This document shows, piece by piece, positions 7,366 to 17,600 of a stretch of 64,000 nucleotides of DNA. The stretch comes from Nostoc parmelioides FACHB-3921 (GTDB taxonomy: Bacteria; Cyanobacteriota; Cyanobacteriia; Cyanobacteriales; Nostocaceae). Below the pieces are notes generated by a model. That model saw only the letters and a program-made list of their open reading frames with translations, was not told the DNA's origin and did not search any database. The translations under genes and the position numbers were made by a program. The stretch is from positions 31,697-95,696 of the forward strand of contig NZ_JACJQL010000026.1 of the NCBI RefSeq assembly GCF_014696625.1, in the 5' to 3' direction. The number at the start of each line of letters is the position of its first letter. Positions within the stretch are counted from its first letter, which is position 1.

Positions 7366-9786
7366 ATGTCAGAATTAATGCAAACAATTTTAGATAGTGA
7401 AGAAAAAAATGATTTGCGCGCATTTATTAGTGAGTTGCGTCAGCAAGATAAAAATTACCTGCTACGCAACGATATACTGAATGTGTATAGTGAATACTGC
7501 TCTAAGTGCCAGAAATCGGAAACTTCTTATAAGTTTTCCAATCTAGGTAAACTTATTTACTACACTCAAGAAATAATTCAAGAAGACTCGAATTTTTGTT
7601 TCATTATTCGTCCTAATATTGCTGCTCAAGAAGTATATCGACTCACCGCAGATTTAGACGTAGAGCCGATGACTGTACAGGAATTGTTGGATTTGCGCGA
7701 TCGCCTAGTCAATAAATTCCATCCCCATGAAGGCGATCTATTAGAACTGGATTTCGGCCCCTTTTACGACTACACCCCAACCATCCGCGACCCCAAGAAT
7801 ATTGGCAAGGGTGTACAATACCTCAACCGTTATCTCTCTAGTAAACTTTTTCAAGACTCTCAACAATGGCTGGAAAGTCTGTTTAATTTCTTGCGCCTAC
7901 ATAACTACAACGGTATTCAACTACTGATCAACTATCAAATTCAATCACAGCAGCAATTATCGCAGCAGGTTAAGAAAGCACTGAACTTTGTGAGCGATCG
8001 CCCCCATGATGAACCCTACGAACAATTTCGCCTGCAATTGCAAGCTATGGGCTTTGAACCAGGGTGGGGTAATACAGCCTCTCGTGTGCGGGATACCTTA
8101 AACATTCTGGATGAATTGATAGACTCGCCTGATCCCCAAACCTTGGAAGCTTTTATCTCTCGCATCCCGATGATTTTTAGAATCGTCTTAGTTTCAGCCC
8201 ACGGCTGGTTCGGACAAGAGGGGGTTTTAGGTCGTCCAGATACCGGCGGTCAGGTAGTTTACGTCCTTGACCAAGCCAAGAATTTAGAAAAGCAACTGCA
8301 AGAAGATGCCATACTTGCAGGTTTAGAGGTGTTGAACGTCCAGCCCAAGGTAATTATCCTCACCCGGTTGATTCCCAATAGTGACGGAACTCTGTGTAAC
8401 CAAAGGCTGGAAAAAGTCCACGGTACAGAGAACGCCTGGATTTTGCGCGTACCTCTGCGGGAGTTTAACCCCAAGATGACGCAAAACTGGATTTCCCGAT
8501 TCGAGTTCTGGCCTTACCTAGAAACCTTCGCCATAGACTCGGAAAGAGAATTATTAGCAGAATTTCAAGGTAGACCCGATTTAATCGTGGGTAACTACAC
8601 CGATGGGAACTTAGTTGCTTTTCTGTTGGCGCGACGGATGAAAGTTACCCAATGCAACATCGCCCATGCTTTAGAAAAATCCAAATACTTATTCAGTAAC
8701 CTCTACTGGCAAGATTTGGAAGAAAAATATCACTTCTCCTTACAGTTCACTGCTGACTTAATAGCCATGAATGCTGCTAACTTCGTCATCAGCAGCACCT
8801 ATCAAGAAATTGTTGGCACACCAGACAGTGTAGGGCAGTATGAGTCTTACAAATGCTTCACCATGCCGGAACTGTATCATGTGGTCAACGGCATTGAATT
8901 ATTTAGCCCCAAATTTAACGTTGTACCGCCTGGGGTAAATGAAAATTCCTACTTTCCCTACACACATACTCAAGACAGAATAGAAAGCGATCGCGATCGC
9001 CTAGAGGAAATGCTGTTTACCCTAGAAGATTCTAGCCAAATCTTCGGCAAACTCGACGACCCAAATAAGCGTCCTATTTTCTCAATGGCGCGACTTGACC
9101 GCATTAAAAACCTCACAGGTTTAGCAGAATGCTTTGGTAAAAGTAAAGAATTGCAAGAACATTGCAACTTAATTTTAGTTGCAGGTAAGCTGCGTATCGA
9201 AGAATCAGAAGATAACGAAGAACGGGACGAAATCGTCAAACTTTACCGGATTATTGACGAATACAACCTGCATGGCAAAATTCGCTGGTTAGGTGTGCGC
9301 TTATCCAAAAATGACTCCGGTGAAATTTATCGTGTCATTTGCGATCGCCAAGGCATTTTTGTACAACCAGCATTATTTGAAGCCTTTGGGTTGACAATTC
9401 TAGAGTCAATGATTTCCGGATTGCCAACATTCGCCACCCAATTTGGAGGGCCATTAGAGATTATTCAGGATCAAATTAATGGTTTCTACATCAACCCAAC
9501 CCATCTAGAAGAAACAGCCACGAAAATTCTAGATTTTATCACCAAATGCGAACATAATTCCAACTATTGGAAGATAATTTCCGAGAAAGCAATTGACAGA
9601 GTATATAGTACATATACCTGGAAAATCCATACAACCAAGCTGTTAACTTTAGCTCGGATTTACGGCTTCTGGAACTTTACCTCGAAGGAAAAACGCGAGG
9701 ATTTATTACGCTATCTTGAGTCGCTGTTCTACTTAATTTACAAACCCAGAGCGCAGCAACTATTAGAACAGCATAAATATCGGTGA
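7366..9786 (+). CDS. susA: Sucrose synthase
   Basis: An 806-residue sucrose synthase, the length known for Anabaena SusA. It reversibly converts sucrose + (A/U)DP into nucleotide-glucose + fructose; in heterocystous strains it acts mainly in sucrose cleavage and links sucrose to glycogen metabolism. The N-terminal ~265 residues are the regulatory region; the GT-B glycosyltransferase family 4 core begins at IVLVSAHGWFGQEGVLGRPD with the donor-acceptor glycine loop TGGQVVYVLDQ. The EX7E motif is EAFGLTILE, followed by GLPTFATQFGGPLEII. I chose ATG 7366, preceded by AAGGGG at 5 bases spacing; an in-frame GTG at 7360 overlaps that site and is unlikely. The gene appears monocistronic. Confidence 0.97.
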   Translation: MSELMQTILDSEEKNDLRAFISELRQQDKNYLLRNDILNVYSEYCSKCQKSETSYKFSNLGKLIYYTQEIIQEDSNFCFIIRPNIAAQEVYRLTADLDVEPMTVQELLDLRDRLVNKFHPHEGDLLELDFGPFYDYTPTIRDPKNIGKGVQYLNRYLSSKLFQDSQQWLESLFNFLRLHNYNGIQLLINYQIQSQQQLSQQVKKALNFVSDRPHDEPYEQFRLQLQAMGFEPGWGNTASRVRDTLNILDELIDSPDPQTLEAFISRIPMIFRIVLVSAHGWFGQEGVLGRPDTGGQVVYVLDQAKNLEKQLQEDAILAGLEVLNVQPKVIILTRLIPNSDGTLCNQRLEKVHGTENAWILRVPLREFNPKMTQNWISRFEFWPYLETFAIDSERELLAEFQGRPDLIVGNYTDGNLVAFLLARRMKVTQCNIAHALEKSKYLFSNLYWQDLEEKYHFSLQFTADLIAMNAANFVISSTYQEIVGTPDSVGQYESYKCFTMPELYHVVNGIELFSPKFNVVPPGVNENSYFPYTHTQDRIESDRDRLEEMLFTLEDSSQIFGKLDDPNKRPIFSMARLDRIKNLTGLAECFGKSKELQEHCNLILVAGKLRIEESEDNEERDEIVKLYRIIDEYNLHGKIRWLGVRLSKNDSGEIYRVICDRQGIFVQPALFEAFGLTILESMISGLPTFATQFGGPLEIIQDQINGFYINPTHLEETATKILDFITKCEHNSNYWKIISEKAIDRVYSTYTWKIHTTKLLTLARIYGFWNFTSKEKREDLLRYLESLFYLIYKPRAQQLLEQHKYR

Positions 9787-9831
9787 TTTGTTATTAGTCA
9801 TTAGTCATTATTGTCTACTTTTGGCTATGGA

Positions 9832-10509
9832 CTATCTTGTCAAGGAAGACCAAGTATTGAAACCAACTACCCCATCTACTGACAGATTGCGCTGAATTTG
9901 AAAAGCTTTAACAGCAGTTTCAGTCAGCGCACCAAAATTCCCATCTACTCGAACAGCGTAGCCTTTAGCAACTAATAACCGTTGCAAAGCTCGTACAGCA
10001 AGACCAGAATTACCAAAACGTAGTGTAGGTAAATTACGACGAGTAGTAGACCTTCTAGCAATCAGTATCTCATTACGAAACCTTTGGCTTATCAGGCGTG
10101 GTTCCTGAGCAAACTTGACTCTGACAGCTTGAAAATTATTAAATTCATCCACACTATATAAGTCTTTCTCTAGAACTTTCTGTGTTTTTTTTATGAGAGA
10201 TTTGTAATTGTCCGGTGGATAATTAGCTTTAATAGTTGAGTCATTTTCATTAAGCTGCGTGAATTCAGGAGGCGTGATTTTTACAGACGATATTAACTGA
10301 TACGATTCACCCTGTATTGAGTTGTTCACGCCTTTGTCAAGCTGAATTGCAGGCTTTTTGGGTACGATAGGCGTAGAAGGTTGATTTTTTGCTAATACGC
10401 CCGTCATCAGCAAGACAATTTCATTCATGGTAATTGATGTCACTATGACCCATAATTCCTTTGACAGAAAAAAATAAATTATTCCGGAATAACGTCTACT
10501 TAAATTCAA
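9832..10509 (-). CDS. Peptidoglycan-binding domain protein
   Basis: A 225-residue protein. The last ~62 residues are one PG_binding_1 repeat: LRFGNSGLAVRALQRLLVAK, GYAVRVDGNFG, then TAVKAFQIQRNL and DGVVGFNTWSSL. The N-terminus has a hydrophobic segment (about 10-40) that could be a signal or anchor; a later Met (residue 28, MNEIVLLMTGVLA) is an alternative start giving a more typical signal peptide. The middle is Pro/Ser/Lys-rich and low in predicted structure. No catalytic domain is present, so it probably binds the cell wall and may recruit another factor. It converges with susA (45-base gap) and is followed upstream by a 0.6 kb AT-rich spacer. Confidence 0.8.
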   Translation of the reverse strand: MNLSRRYSGIIYFFLSKELWVIVTSITMNEIVLLMTGVLAKNQPSTPIVPKKPAIQLDKGVNNSIQGESYQLISSVKITPPEFTQLNENDSTIKANYPPDNYKSLIKKTQKVLEKDLYSVDEFNNFQAVRVKFAQEPRLISQRFRNEILIARRSTTRRNLPTLRFGNSGLAVRALQRLLVAKGYAVRVDGNFGALTETAVKAFQIQRNLSVDGVVGFNTWSSLTR

Positions 10510-11121
10510 TAAGTTAAATTTGCATCGATGATAAATAATTTAGAAACTAGCTGCAAAATCACGCAGATATTCTACTTCCTGATTTTTAAGTGATAGCTTC
10601 TGTTTTTGCAGTCAGTCTTTTTGGTGATGGACTATTTTTTTGATACTTCATGCCACAGACTAATGTACATCGCCAAATATCAAACTAGTCTTTTTCTCTG
10701 ATGTGTAATTAATTTGAACTATTTACAATACATCCTACTTAAGTCCTACAATTAAGTGTTAGAGAATAATAAACTCTAGATAATAAGAAATTTATTCCAT
10801 CTGAAGCGGTATATATCCAGATAAATTTTTGCAATTTGGTATTCCCAAATTACTGGTGTTTTAATAAAGGTATTAATGATTACTTTTAAAAATATAAATA
10901 ATGTCAGATTTCGTACTTTAAATACAAGACTTACACAGTTGGTATATTAGTAGAGTGCGCCAAGTATCAAAAATTTGTTTATTAACAGTATTCGAGCTAC
11001 CTGACACAACCTAGACAACATATATCAGATGTAGATTCGTAGAGTGGGCATTGCCCACCCTACAGGTGCTTAGATATTCATGTGCGCGCAGTCTGCATCA
11101 AAAATAACCAAATCAGATTAA
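10510..11121. other. AT-rich intergenic region, no gene seen
   Basis: About 610 bases, very AT-rich, with no ORF above ~40 codons that looks coding. A dispersed palindrome lies at 11044-11058. The promoter of the peptidoglycan-binding gene should be near 10510-10600, but no clear -35/-10 pair stands out. Confidence 0.5.
11044..11058. repeat. Dispersed palindrome GTGGGCA/TGCCCAC
   Basis: GTGGGCA-T-TGCCCAC, with outer GTAGA/CCTAC partly pairing. Similar GCCCACCCTA fragments occur near 27500, consistent with a dispersed cyanobacterial repeat. Confidence 0.5.
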
Positions 11122-11466
11122 TTAAGGTGATTCTAATTTAGTAACTCGCGCCTCTAATTTATTAACTTGTTGTTTCAATTCCACCACCAAAGTGGCTAAT
11201 CTATCAAACATTTTCTCTTGTTCTGGCAAAGAGATATTTCTGCGGGAACCCGATGGAACTGTAATCGTTGTTCTGGGAGAGGATGCTGGCTGGCGGTTTT
11301 GGTTAAGTTGTGATTCTATTTGGTTTAATCTTGATAAAACCCGACTAAAATCAGCTTGCAAATTGTTCAGGCGAGATTCAATTTGTTGTGATGATGCTGG
11401 ACTTGATAACAAACCAAGCCAAATCACCATCACTAAAGCCCCAGCAAACAACCATTTACGCAACAT
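11122..11466 (-). CDS. Secreted coiled-coil protein, unknown function
   Basis: A 114-residue protein. Residues 1-26 are a signal peptide (MLRKWLFAGALVMVIWLGLL, then SSPASSQ with an Ala-x-Ser type cleavage site). The mature part has two heptad regions, LNNLQADFSRVLSRLNQIES and EKMFDRLATLVVELKQQVNK, joined by a Pro/Ser/Arg linker; the C-terminus LEARVTKLESP continues the coil. ATG at 11466 is preceded on the minus strand by AAAGGAGTAGAGTAA, a strong Shine-Dalgarno sequence. It lies 72 bases downstream of the SDR/CIA30 gene on the same strand, so it may be cotranscribed. Family not recognised. Confidence 0.7.
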   Translation of the reverse strand: MLRKWLFAGALVMVIWLGLLSSPASSQQIESRLNNLQADFSRVLSRLNQIESQLNQNRQPASSPRTTITVPSGSRRNISLPEQEKMFDRLATLVVELKQQVNKLEARVTKLESP

Positions 11467-11538
11467 TTACTCTACTCCTTTGGGAAGTAGATTTATAAAA
11501 TAATTATTTCCTCAACTTCCCTATTTCATTGGTATTAT

Positions 11539-13020
11539 TTATCGGTCAGCTTCTAAATTGACAAATAACTGGTGCCAGTCAACAAACTCAGCAACATTCG
11601 TCTCTTCCTTGACCTCAAACGTAATATTACATTTCTTTTGTTGTAACGCTTGTACGCACAATTCTGCTACATCCTCTCGGCTGATTTTGCCCCGAATATT
11701 ATCACCTTGCTCGAAAATTAATGCCTTGCTTCCTGCTTCTTCAGTTAAGGCACAAGGTCTAATAATAGTGTAAGGAATGCCGCTTGCTCTTAAACTATCT
11801 TCTCCTTTTAACTTCCATGTCAAAATCCCTCCCAGTTGGTCATTTAATCTAACAGCTGGGGGTTCTTCATCTAAATTAATTCCTGGCCTACCAGGACGGG
11901 TGACACCTGCGGAACTTACAAGCACAAATTTTGGTGTATTTACTCCGCCATAAGCTTTGATAAATTCTATATGTAGAGCAAAACCCCCTGCTGAGAATTT
12001 AGGATTTAAAGCGCCATCATATTCAAATTTACTTAACATTAATTGGAAGGAACTAACTCTGCTGCTGTCAATTGGTGGCGCATCTTGGACGGTTTTTGCC
12101 CGAAATACTGGCACTAATTCTGCAAAGGGAACACGGATATTAATCCATGTATTCTCTACAGTATCAAAAGAATAGCTGTATCCTAGCCCATCCCATTTAG
12201 TCTCTGTGCGTAGGAAGATTTTGTAACGTTGACCGTCACCTTTCACCCGCAACTCTACACCTTCGTAACCAGATAAATTGAATGGTGGCTCAAAGTTTCT
12301 TGTCCTAACAGATGCGAATCCTCCTGAGTTGGCGGTAGAGACATTACCAGCAAATAAAGCAGTATTTTCTACTAATTGAATATTACTAGCACTGACTCCT
12401 CCCATGACAACATCATCCAGCGCCCCCCAAATATTTTTTAACTCTGTTGAAGGATGGGTAAAATCAAATATGAGTTTTTCATTAGTTGCAGGTAAATAAT
12501 TTGCGGCTGCTGTGACTAAATTTTTAACTCCTTGATATTCGACATTTTCTGGGGTATCACCGACGATTTCTGGCTGATAAAATTTCACACCTTGATAATA
12601 TTTGGCTCTATCTGCGGTGTCTCCCTCTACTGGTTGGACGCGTACTGCGGTACAACAAATCACGGCTTGGATATTAGCCATAACAATAGGAGTTAGTGTT
12701 TCTGGTTTAGTAATGTCCGCCACTACTAAATCAACATCATCACCAAGAATTGACCGTGCTTTATCAATGTCTCGTACGAGGGCGCGGACTTTTTTACCGC
12801 GCTCTCTCAGTTTCTGTACTACTCGTTTACCAACACCACCAGTTGCACCTGCTACTAGAATTACACCCATGTTGTTTTCTCCATCAGTTCGAGGTTGATA
12901 ATCCTGGGGACGACCTTGGATTAATTGCTGCACCCAACTCAAAAAAGGAATCACCTCGAAGTAAGTCAGCGTTTCAATAAACCTACATAAGTTCCATTGA
13001 GAACGATTTTTATCAGCCAC
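11539..13020 (-). CDS. SDR-fold protein with inserted CIA30 domain (HCF173-like)
   Basis: A 493-residue protein. An N-terminal segment (WNLCRFIETLTYFEVIPFLS) precedes an atypical SDR Rossmann fold beginning at ILVAGATGGVGKRVVQKLRE (about 54-73). A CIA30-type beta-sandwich (about 183-355; DFTHPSTELKNIWGALDDV and GGVSASN) is inserted, and the SDR C-terminal half resumes at FVLVSSAGVTRPGR (about 365) and IPYTIIRPCALTEEAGS. This insertion arrangement is that of plant HCF173, which promotes psbA mRNA translation with HCF244/Ycf39; a photosystem II assembly role here is inference. Start is GTG at 13020, with GAGGA upstream; the next Met (residue 51) would delete the conserved N-terminus. Confidence 0.85.
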   Translation of the reverse strand: MADKNRSQWNLCRFIETLTYFEVIPFLSWVQQLIQGRPQDYQPRTDGENNMGVILVAGATGGVGKRVVQKLRERGKKVRALVRDIDKARSILGDDVDLVVADITKPETLTPIVMANIQAVICCTAVRVQPVEGDTADRAKYYQGVKFYQPEIVGDTPENVEYQGVKNLVTAAANYLPATNEKLIFDFTHPSTELKNIWGALDDVVMGGVSASNIQLVENTALFAGNVSTANSGGFASVRTRNFEPPFNLSGYEGVELRVKGDGQRYKIFLRTETKWDGLGYSYSFDTVENTWINIRVPFAELVPVFRAKTVQDAPPIDSSRVSSFQLMLSKFEYDGALNPKFSAGGFALHIEFIKAYGGVNTPKFVLVSSAGVTRPGRPGINLDEEPPAVRLNDQLGGILTWKLKGEDSLRASGIPYTIIRPCALTEEAGSKALIFEQGDNIRGKISREDVAELCVQALQQKKCNITFEVKEETNVAEFVDWHQLFVNLEADR

Positions 13021-13172
13021 AATTGCGTCCTCATAATTAGCGTCTTGCTACATCATAACGATAGGTGGGGAGTGGAGAGAGAGGAGGAGTGAAAAATCAA
13101 ATAGGAGTTGTGTTTTGCTGAGGCAGGTTAGGATACTTAAGTAGTTATGATTAATCAAATAGAAATTGACTT

Positions 13173-13670
13173 ATGAGCCAACTGGAAAAAGCTCAAGCTG
13201 AGTATGCAGGTTTTATTCAAGAGTTTCAAAGTGCCATCATTAGTACTATCAGCGAACAAGGGACTCCCAATGGTAGTTATGCTCCTTTTGTGATAGACGA
13301 TGCTAAAAATATCTATATTTATGTTAGTGGTCTTGCAGTACACACCAAAAACATTGAAGCTAATTCTCTTGTAAATGTTTTATTTATTGATGATGAGGCA
13401 AAGACTAATCAAATATTTGCTCGTCGTCGCTTGAGTTTTGATTGTACAGCCACCCTCATCGAACGTGAATCCCAGACATGGAATCAAATTGTTGACCAAT
13501 TCCAAGAGCGTTTTGGTCAAATTATCGAAGTATTACGGGGCTTGGGTGACTTTCGGATTTTTCAACTAACCCCCAAAGAGGGGCGTTTTGTCATTGGCTT
13601 TGGTGCAGCTTATCACATTAGTGGCGATCGCTTAGATACTCTCGTCCCCATCACAGGCGATAAAGGATAG
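13173..13670 (+). CDS. HugZ-like split-barrel (pyridoxamine oxidase-fold) protein
   Basis: A 165-residue protein with the FMN-binding split-barrel fold, in the HugZ/HutZ branch. Recognisable parts are the first strands LATISEQGTPNGSYAPFV-like region (residues ~25-42), the strand IYIYVSGLAVHTKNIEAN and the C-terminal GRFVIGFGAAYHISGD, where HugZ proteins place a haem-contacting His. HugZ proteins bind or degrade haem; many cyanobacterial relatives are uncharacterised. ATG at 13173 lacks a strong Shine-Dalgarno sequence. The hydrolase gene starts 15 bases after the stop, so the two are likely an operon. Confidence 0.8.
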   Translation: MSQLEKAQAEYAGFIQEFQSAIISTISEQGTPNGSYAPFVIDDAKNIYIYVSGLAVHTKNIEANSLVNVLFIDDEAKTNQIFARRRLSFDCTATLIERESQTWNQIVDQFQERFGQIIEVLRGLGDFRIFQLTPKEGRFVIGFGAAYHISGDRLDTLVPITGDKG

Positions 13671-13684
13671 GAAAATTAAACATT

Positions 13685-14575
13685 ATGCTTCAGTTTCAAC
13701 CGCCTGGCTTTGGTCACAAGGTCATCCACACATCTTTGGGCGCAATGGTTTACTATACCCAAACTGCTGCACCTTGGTGGGATGATGACTCTGAAGATTT
13801 ACCACCCCTATTGTTTCTTCATAATTTCGGTGGGGGAGCGTCTGCTTACGAATGGTCTAAAGTTTATCCGGCTTTTGCATCTACACACCGTATTCTTGCA
13901 CCTGATTTGATTGGTTGGGGAGAGTCTGCACATCCAGTCAGGGATTATGAGATTAGAGACTATCTTACAGCGATCGCAGAATTTATCAGCCAAACTTGTC
14001 AGCAACCAGTTAAGGTAGTCGCTTCTTCCTTAACTGCTGCTTTCACTATCCGTTTAGCGATTACTCAGCCCGACCTATTTGATTCACTCTATTTGGTCTG
14101 TCCTTCTGGATTTGATGATTTTGGTCAAGGTGCTGGTCGTAGATTACCACTACCGATAATTAATACACCTTTATTAGATAATCTCATTTATGCTTTGGGC
14201 GCAGAGAATGAAATTGCTGTGAGAAATTTTCTGCAAAGTTTTTTATTCGCTCAACCACAACGGGTTTCCCAGGAAATGGTAGACGCTTATTTATACTCTG
14301 CACAACAACCCAACGCCAAGTTTGCTGCATTATCTTTTTTAAAAGGCGACCTTTACTTTGACCTGAGTTTATACATTCAACAATTGATAACTCCCACAGT
14401 TATCTTTTGGGGAGAAAAAGCGCAATTTACCAAGATTGAATTAGGACAACGCTTGGCTAATTTAAATCCTGATGTAATTAGAAAATTTTATGCGATCGCC
14501 AACACAGGAATATTACCCCATTTAGAACAGCCAGAAATAATCATCGGCTTACTGCAACCATATGTAAAAGTATGA
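13685..14575 (+). CDS. Alpha/beta hydrolase
   Basis: A 296-residue alpha/beta-fold hydrolase. The oxyanion strand is LLFLHNFGGGASAYEW, and APDLIGWGES is the following turn. The nucleophile elbow reads VVASSLTAAF, so the usual Gly-X-Ser-X-Gly is Ala-X-Ser-X-Thr; the Ser is present. The C-terminal His lies in GILPHLEQPE and the acid position is VIFWGEKAQF, with Glu replacing the common Asp. Substrate unknown; related cyanobacterial proteins are often annotated as haloalkane dehalogenase- or esterase-like. It follows the HugZ-like gene by 15 bases and ends at a strong palindromic terminator. Confidence 0.82.
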   Translation: MLQFQPPGFGHKVIHTSLGAMVYYTQTAAPWWDDDSEDLPPLLFLHNFGGGASAYEWSKVYPAFASTHRILAPDLIGWGESAHPVRDYEIRDYLTAIAEFISQTCQQPVKVVASSLTAAFTIRLAITQPDLFDSLYLVCPSGFDDFGQGAGRRLPLPIINTPLLDNLIYALGAENEIAVRNFLQSFLFAQPQRVSQEMVDAYLYSAQQPNAKFAALSFLKGDLYFDLSLYIQQLITPTVIFWGEKAQFTKIELGQRLANLNPDVIRKFYAIANTGILPHLEQPEIIIGLLQPYVKV

Positions 14576-14600
14576 GGTTTTACGGGTTACGGGTGTTCAC

Positions 14601-14629
14601 ATACCCGACTTTTTTAAAAAGTCGGGTAT
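14601..14629. terminator. Bidirectional terminator between hydrolase and hybrid kinase
   Basis: ATACCCGACTTTTT and AAAAAGTCGGGTAT form an almost loop-free palindrome with T-runs on both strands, placed between two convergent genes (26 and 43 bases from their stops). Confidence 0.75.
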
Positions 14630-14671
14630 CTATCAATACAGTTCAGTTAAGGCTAAAACTGTTTGCCAAAG

Positions 14672-17600
14672 TCAATTTCTCTTAAGTGCCACCACAGCTT
14701 GAACTAACTCTTCTGGATCAAGGGGTTTGGTAACGTGCCGTTGAAAGCCACTGGTTATAGCTAGTTGGGAATCCTCAACTCTGGCATAAGCAGTCAAAGC
14801 GATCGCGGGAATCTTACCGCCTTTTTCAGGGGGTAAAGTTCGGATCTGTTGAATCAGGGAATAGCCATCGACTTCGGGCATCCCAATATCACTGACCAAC
14901 ACATCAGGTTGAAAGGACTCTATATTTGCTAAAACTTCTGCCGCAGAGCCAACAGTCTTGACTGTTGCTCCGTATTCAGCAAGCAACACTGTTAGTAACT
15001 CACGGGCATCGGCATCATCATCAACTGTGAGGACTCGAATACCAGTGAGTTCGAGTGCAAGTTTAGGCAATTCATCTGGCGGCTTGATTTGAGGTTCAAC
15101 ATTCAGCAATGGCAACTGGACTGTAAAGGTGGCTCCCAAGCCAACACCAGGACTATCAGCCGTAATAGTGCCGCCATGAGCTTCAACTAACTGCCGAACG
15201 ATCGCTAACCCCAATCCTAACCCGCCATATTTGCGAGTAACGGAGACATCTTCTTGACGGAATGACTCAAAAATATGCGGGAGAAACTCAAGGTTAATAC
15301 CTTTGCCTGTATCACTGACAGTAATCTGTGCTTGATTATCGAGTGACTGTAGTCGGATTTCTACCCGTCCTCCGTTAGGGGTAAACTTGATCGCGTTAGA
15401 AAGTAAATTCCAAACGATCTGTTGCAGGCGGTTAGAATCTCCAGAGACTTGCCCAATGTTCGGCAGCACCGGATGCAAGGTAATTGATTTAGCAACAGCC
15501 GCAGTTCTTACTGTGTCGAGCGCAGATTCAATCACAAATGCTAAATTGACCGGAGACGCATCTATGCTGAGTTTGCCGCGCAGAATCTTGGCGACATCCA
15601 GCAAGTCATCAATTAGTTGAGTTTGTAGTTTAGCGTTACGTTCAATGGTGGCTAAAGCTTCAGCCGTTTTGGTTTCACTCAATTTGCGGCTTTGCAGCAG
15701 TTTTGTCCAGCCGAGAATTGGGTTCAGAGGCGATCGCAATTCATGCGAAAGAACAGCCAGAAACTCATCTTTGATCCGATTGGCGCGTTCGGCTTCTGCT
15801 CTGGCTGCTTGTTCTAACTGGAATAGGCGATCGCGTTCTTGCTCTGCTTCCTGGCGCTCAGTAATGTCGGTGTTTGTGCCAAACCACCGCAATACTTTGC
15901 CCTGTGCATCGCGGATAGGAGTTGCTCGTGAGAGAAACCAAAAGTATTGTCCATCTTTTCTTCGCAAGGGAAAGGTGTCTTCCCATAACTCACCTGTTTC
16001 AAAACAGTGGCGAATATGATCAACAACTCGGTCAATATGATCGGGGTGTTGTACTTTTCGCCATCCCCACCCCTGCATTTCCTCTAAGATAGTGCCAGTA
16101 TACTCAAACCAGCGTTGATTATACCAGAAAATAGAGCCGTTTTCGTCTGCCATCCACGCAAATTGCGACATATTATCTGCCAAGGTGCGGAAGCGTTCTT
16201 CACTTTGCCGTAACTCCTCCTCTACCTGTTTACGATCTGTGATATCTTGCACGTTGCCTAGCATTCGTACTGCATTGCCCGCAGCATCATAGAAAACCTT
16301 ACCTCTAGCTGCTAACCAGCGAATACCGTCAGGATGCAAGATGCGGTAATCAGTTTCATAATACTCTTGCTGTTGCTGGATGGTAGAACTCACTATTTCA
16401 TTAGCAGAGGTGCGATCGTCTGGGTGCAGGCGACTTAACCACTGTTCAAAGCTGACTTCCTCTGTGGTTGGGTCAAGCCCGAAGAGATTACAGTACTCTT
16501 CAGATACATGAGCGCTGTTGCGGCTAATGTCCCAATCCCATACTCCCGATCGCGTCGCTTTGTACGCCAGTTTCAACCGGGCTTCGCTCTCCTGCAATAG
16601 GAGTTCTGTTTTTTTGCGCTCGGTGATGTCTCGTGAAATCAATAAGATTCGTTCTATTTGCCCAGAAGCATCCAGAATCGGGCTAACAACCACGTCCCAC
16701 CATTTGGGAGTGCCTTTTACAGTTGGGCAGTATCCACGAAAAATTCTGATTTCACCTGTTTTAGCAGCAGCGAGTGCCTCCTCTGCCTGTTGCCGATAGC
16801 TGCCTTCCCAGAAGCAGAGCCACTCAGTATTGAGATAGGAATTTAAGTCGTCAATTTCCATCAAGCAAAGCCCGCCTGTATTCATATACAGGAGCCGCCC
16901 ATCGAGGTTTAATACCTTGATGCAGTCAGAACTACTATCTAAAATGCGGTTCTTAAATTCTTCACTCTGGCGCAGGGCTTCTTCTGTTTGTTGGCGAGTT
17001 GTGATATCTCGCCAAGTGGCAACAAATCCATCTCCAAATTTAGCTACGCGGATATCAAAGGCTTTAACTAAGCGTTGTTGCCCGTACTCATCTTCATAAA
17101 TTAAACTGTCTTTAATCAGAGGTCGTCCTGTTTCTACTACCTGGCAATATTCATCAAACAATCCACTTTCCCGATGCCCTGGTAGTAATTTACACAATCC
17201 CTGCCCAATCTGCTCTTCATAAGTCATTTGATTGTTGACACAAGCCGCATGATTGACATATTCAGTCACAAAATCGACAATCTGCCCCTGCTCATTCCGC
17301 ACAGTGCGATATACCCCAAAGCAGTCCAGCATATTTTCAACCGATGTGCGGAAGCGTTCTTCACTCTTTCGCAAAGCAAGCTCTGCCTGTTTGCGATCAC
17401 TGATGTCTTCGGCAATCCCGGCAAACCGATAAATTTCTCCTGTTTCATCTCGCAGGGGAAAGCAGCGATCATGAACCCAGCGAATACTACCATCGGCTAA
17501 AATAATCCGATATTCTTCATCAAATTGACCTGGAACAGCTTTTTCCTGAAACGCTCTCTCTGTTGATTCTCGATCCTCTGGGTGGATGCGATCAACCCAT

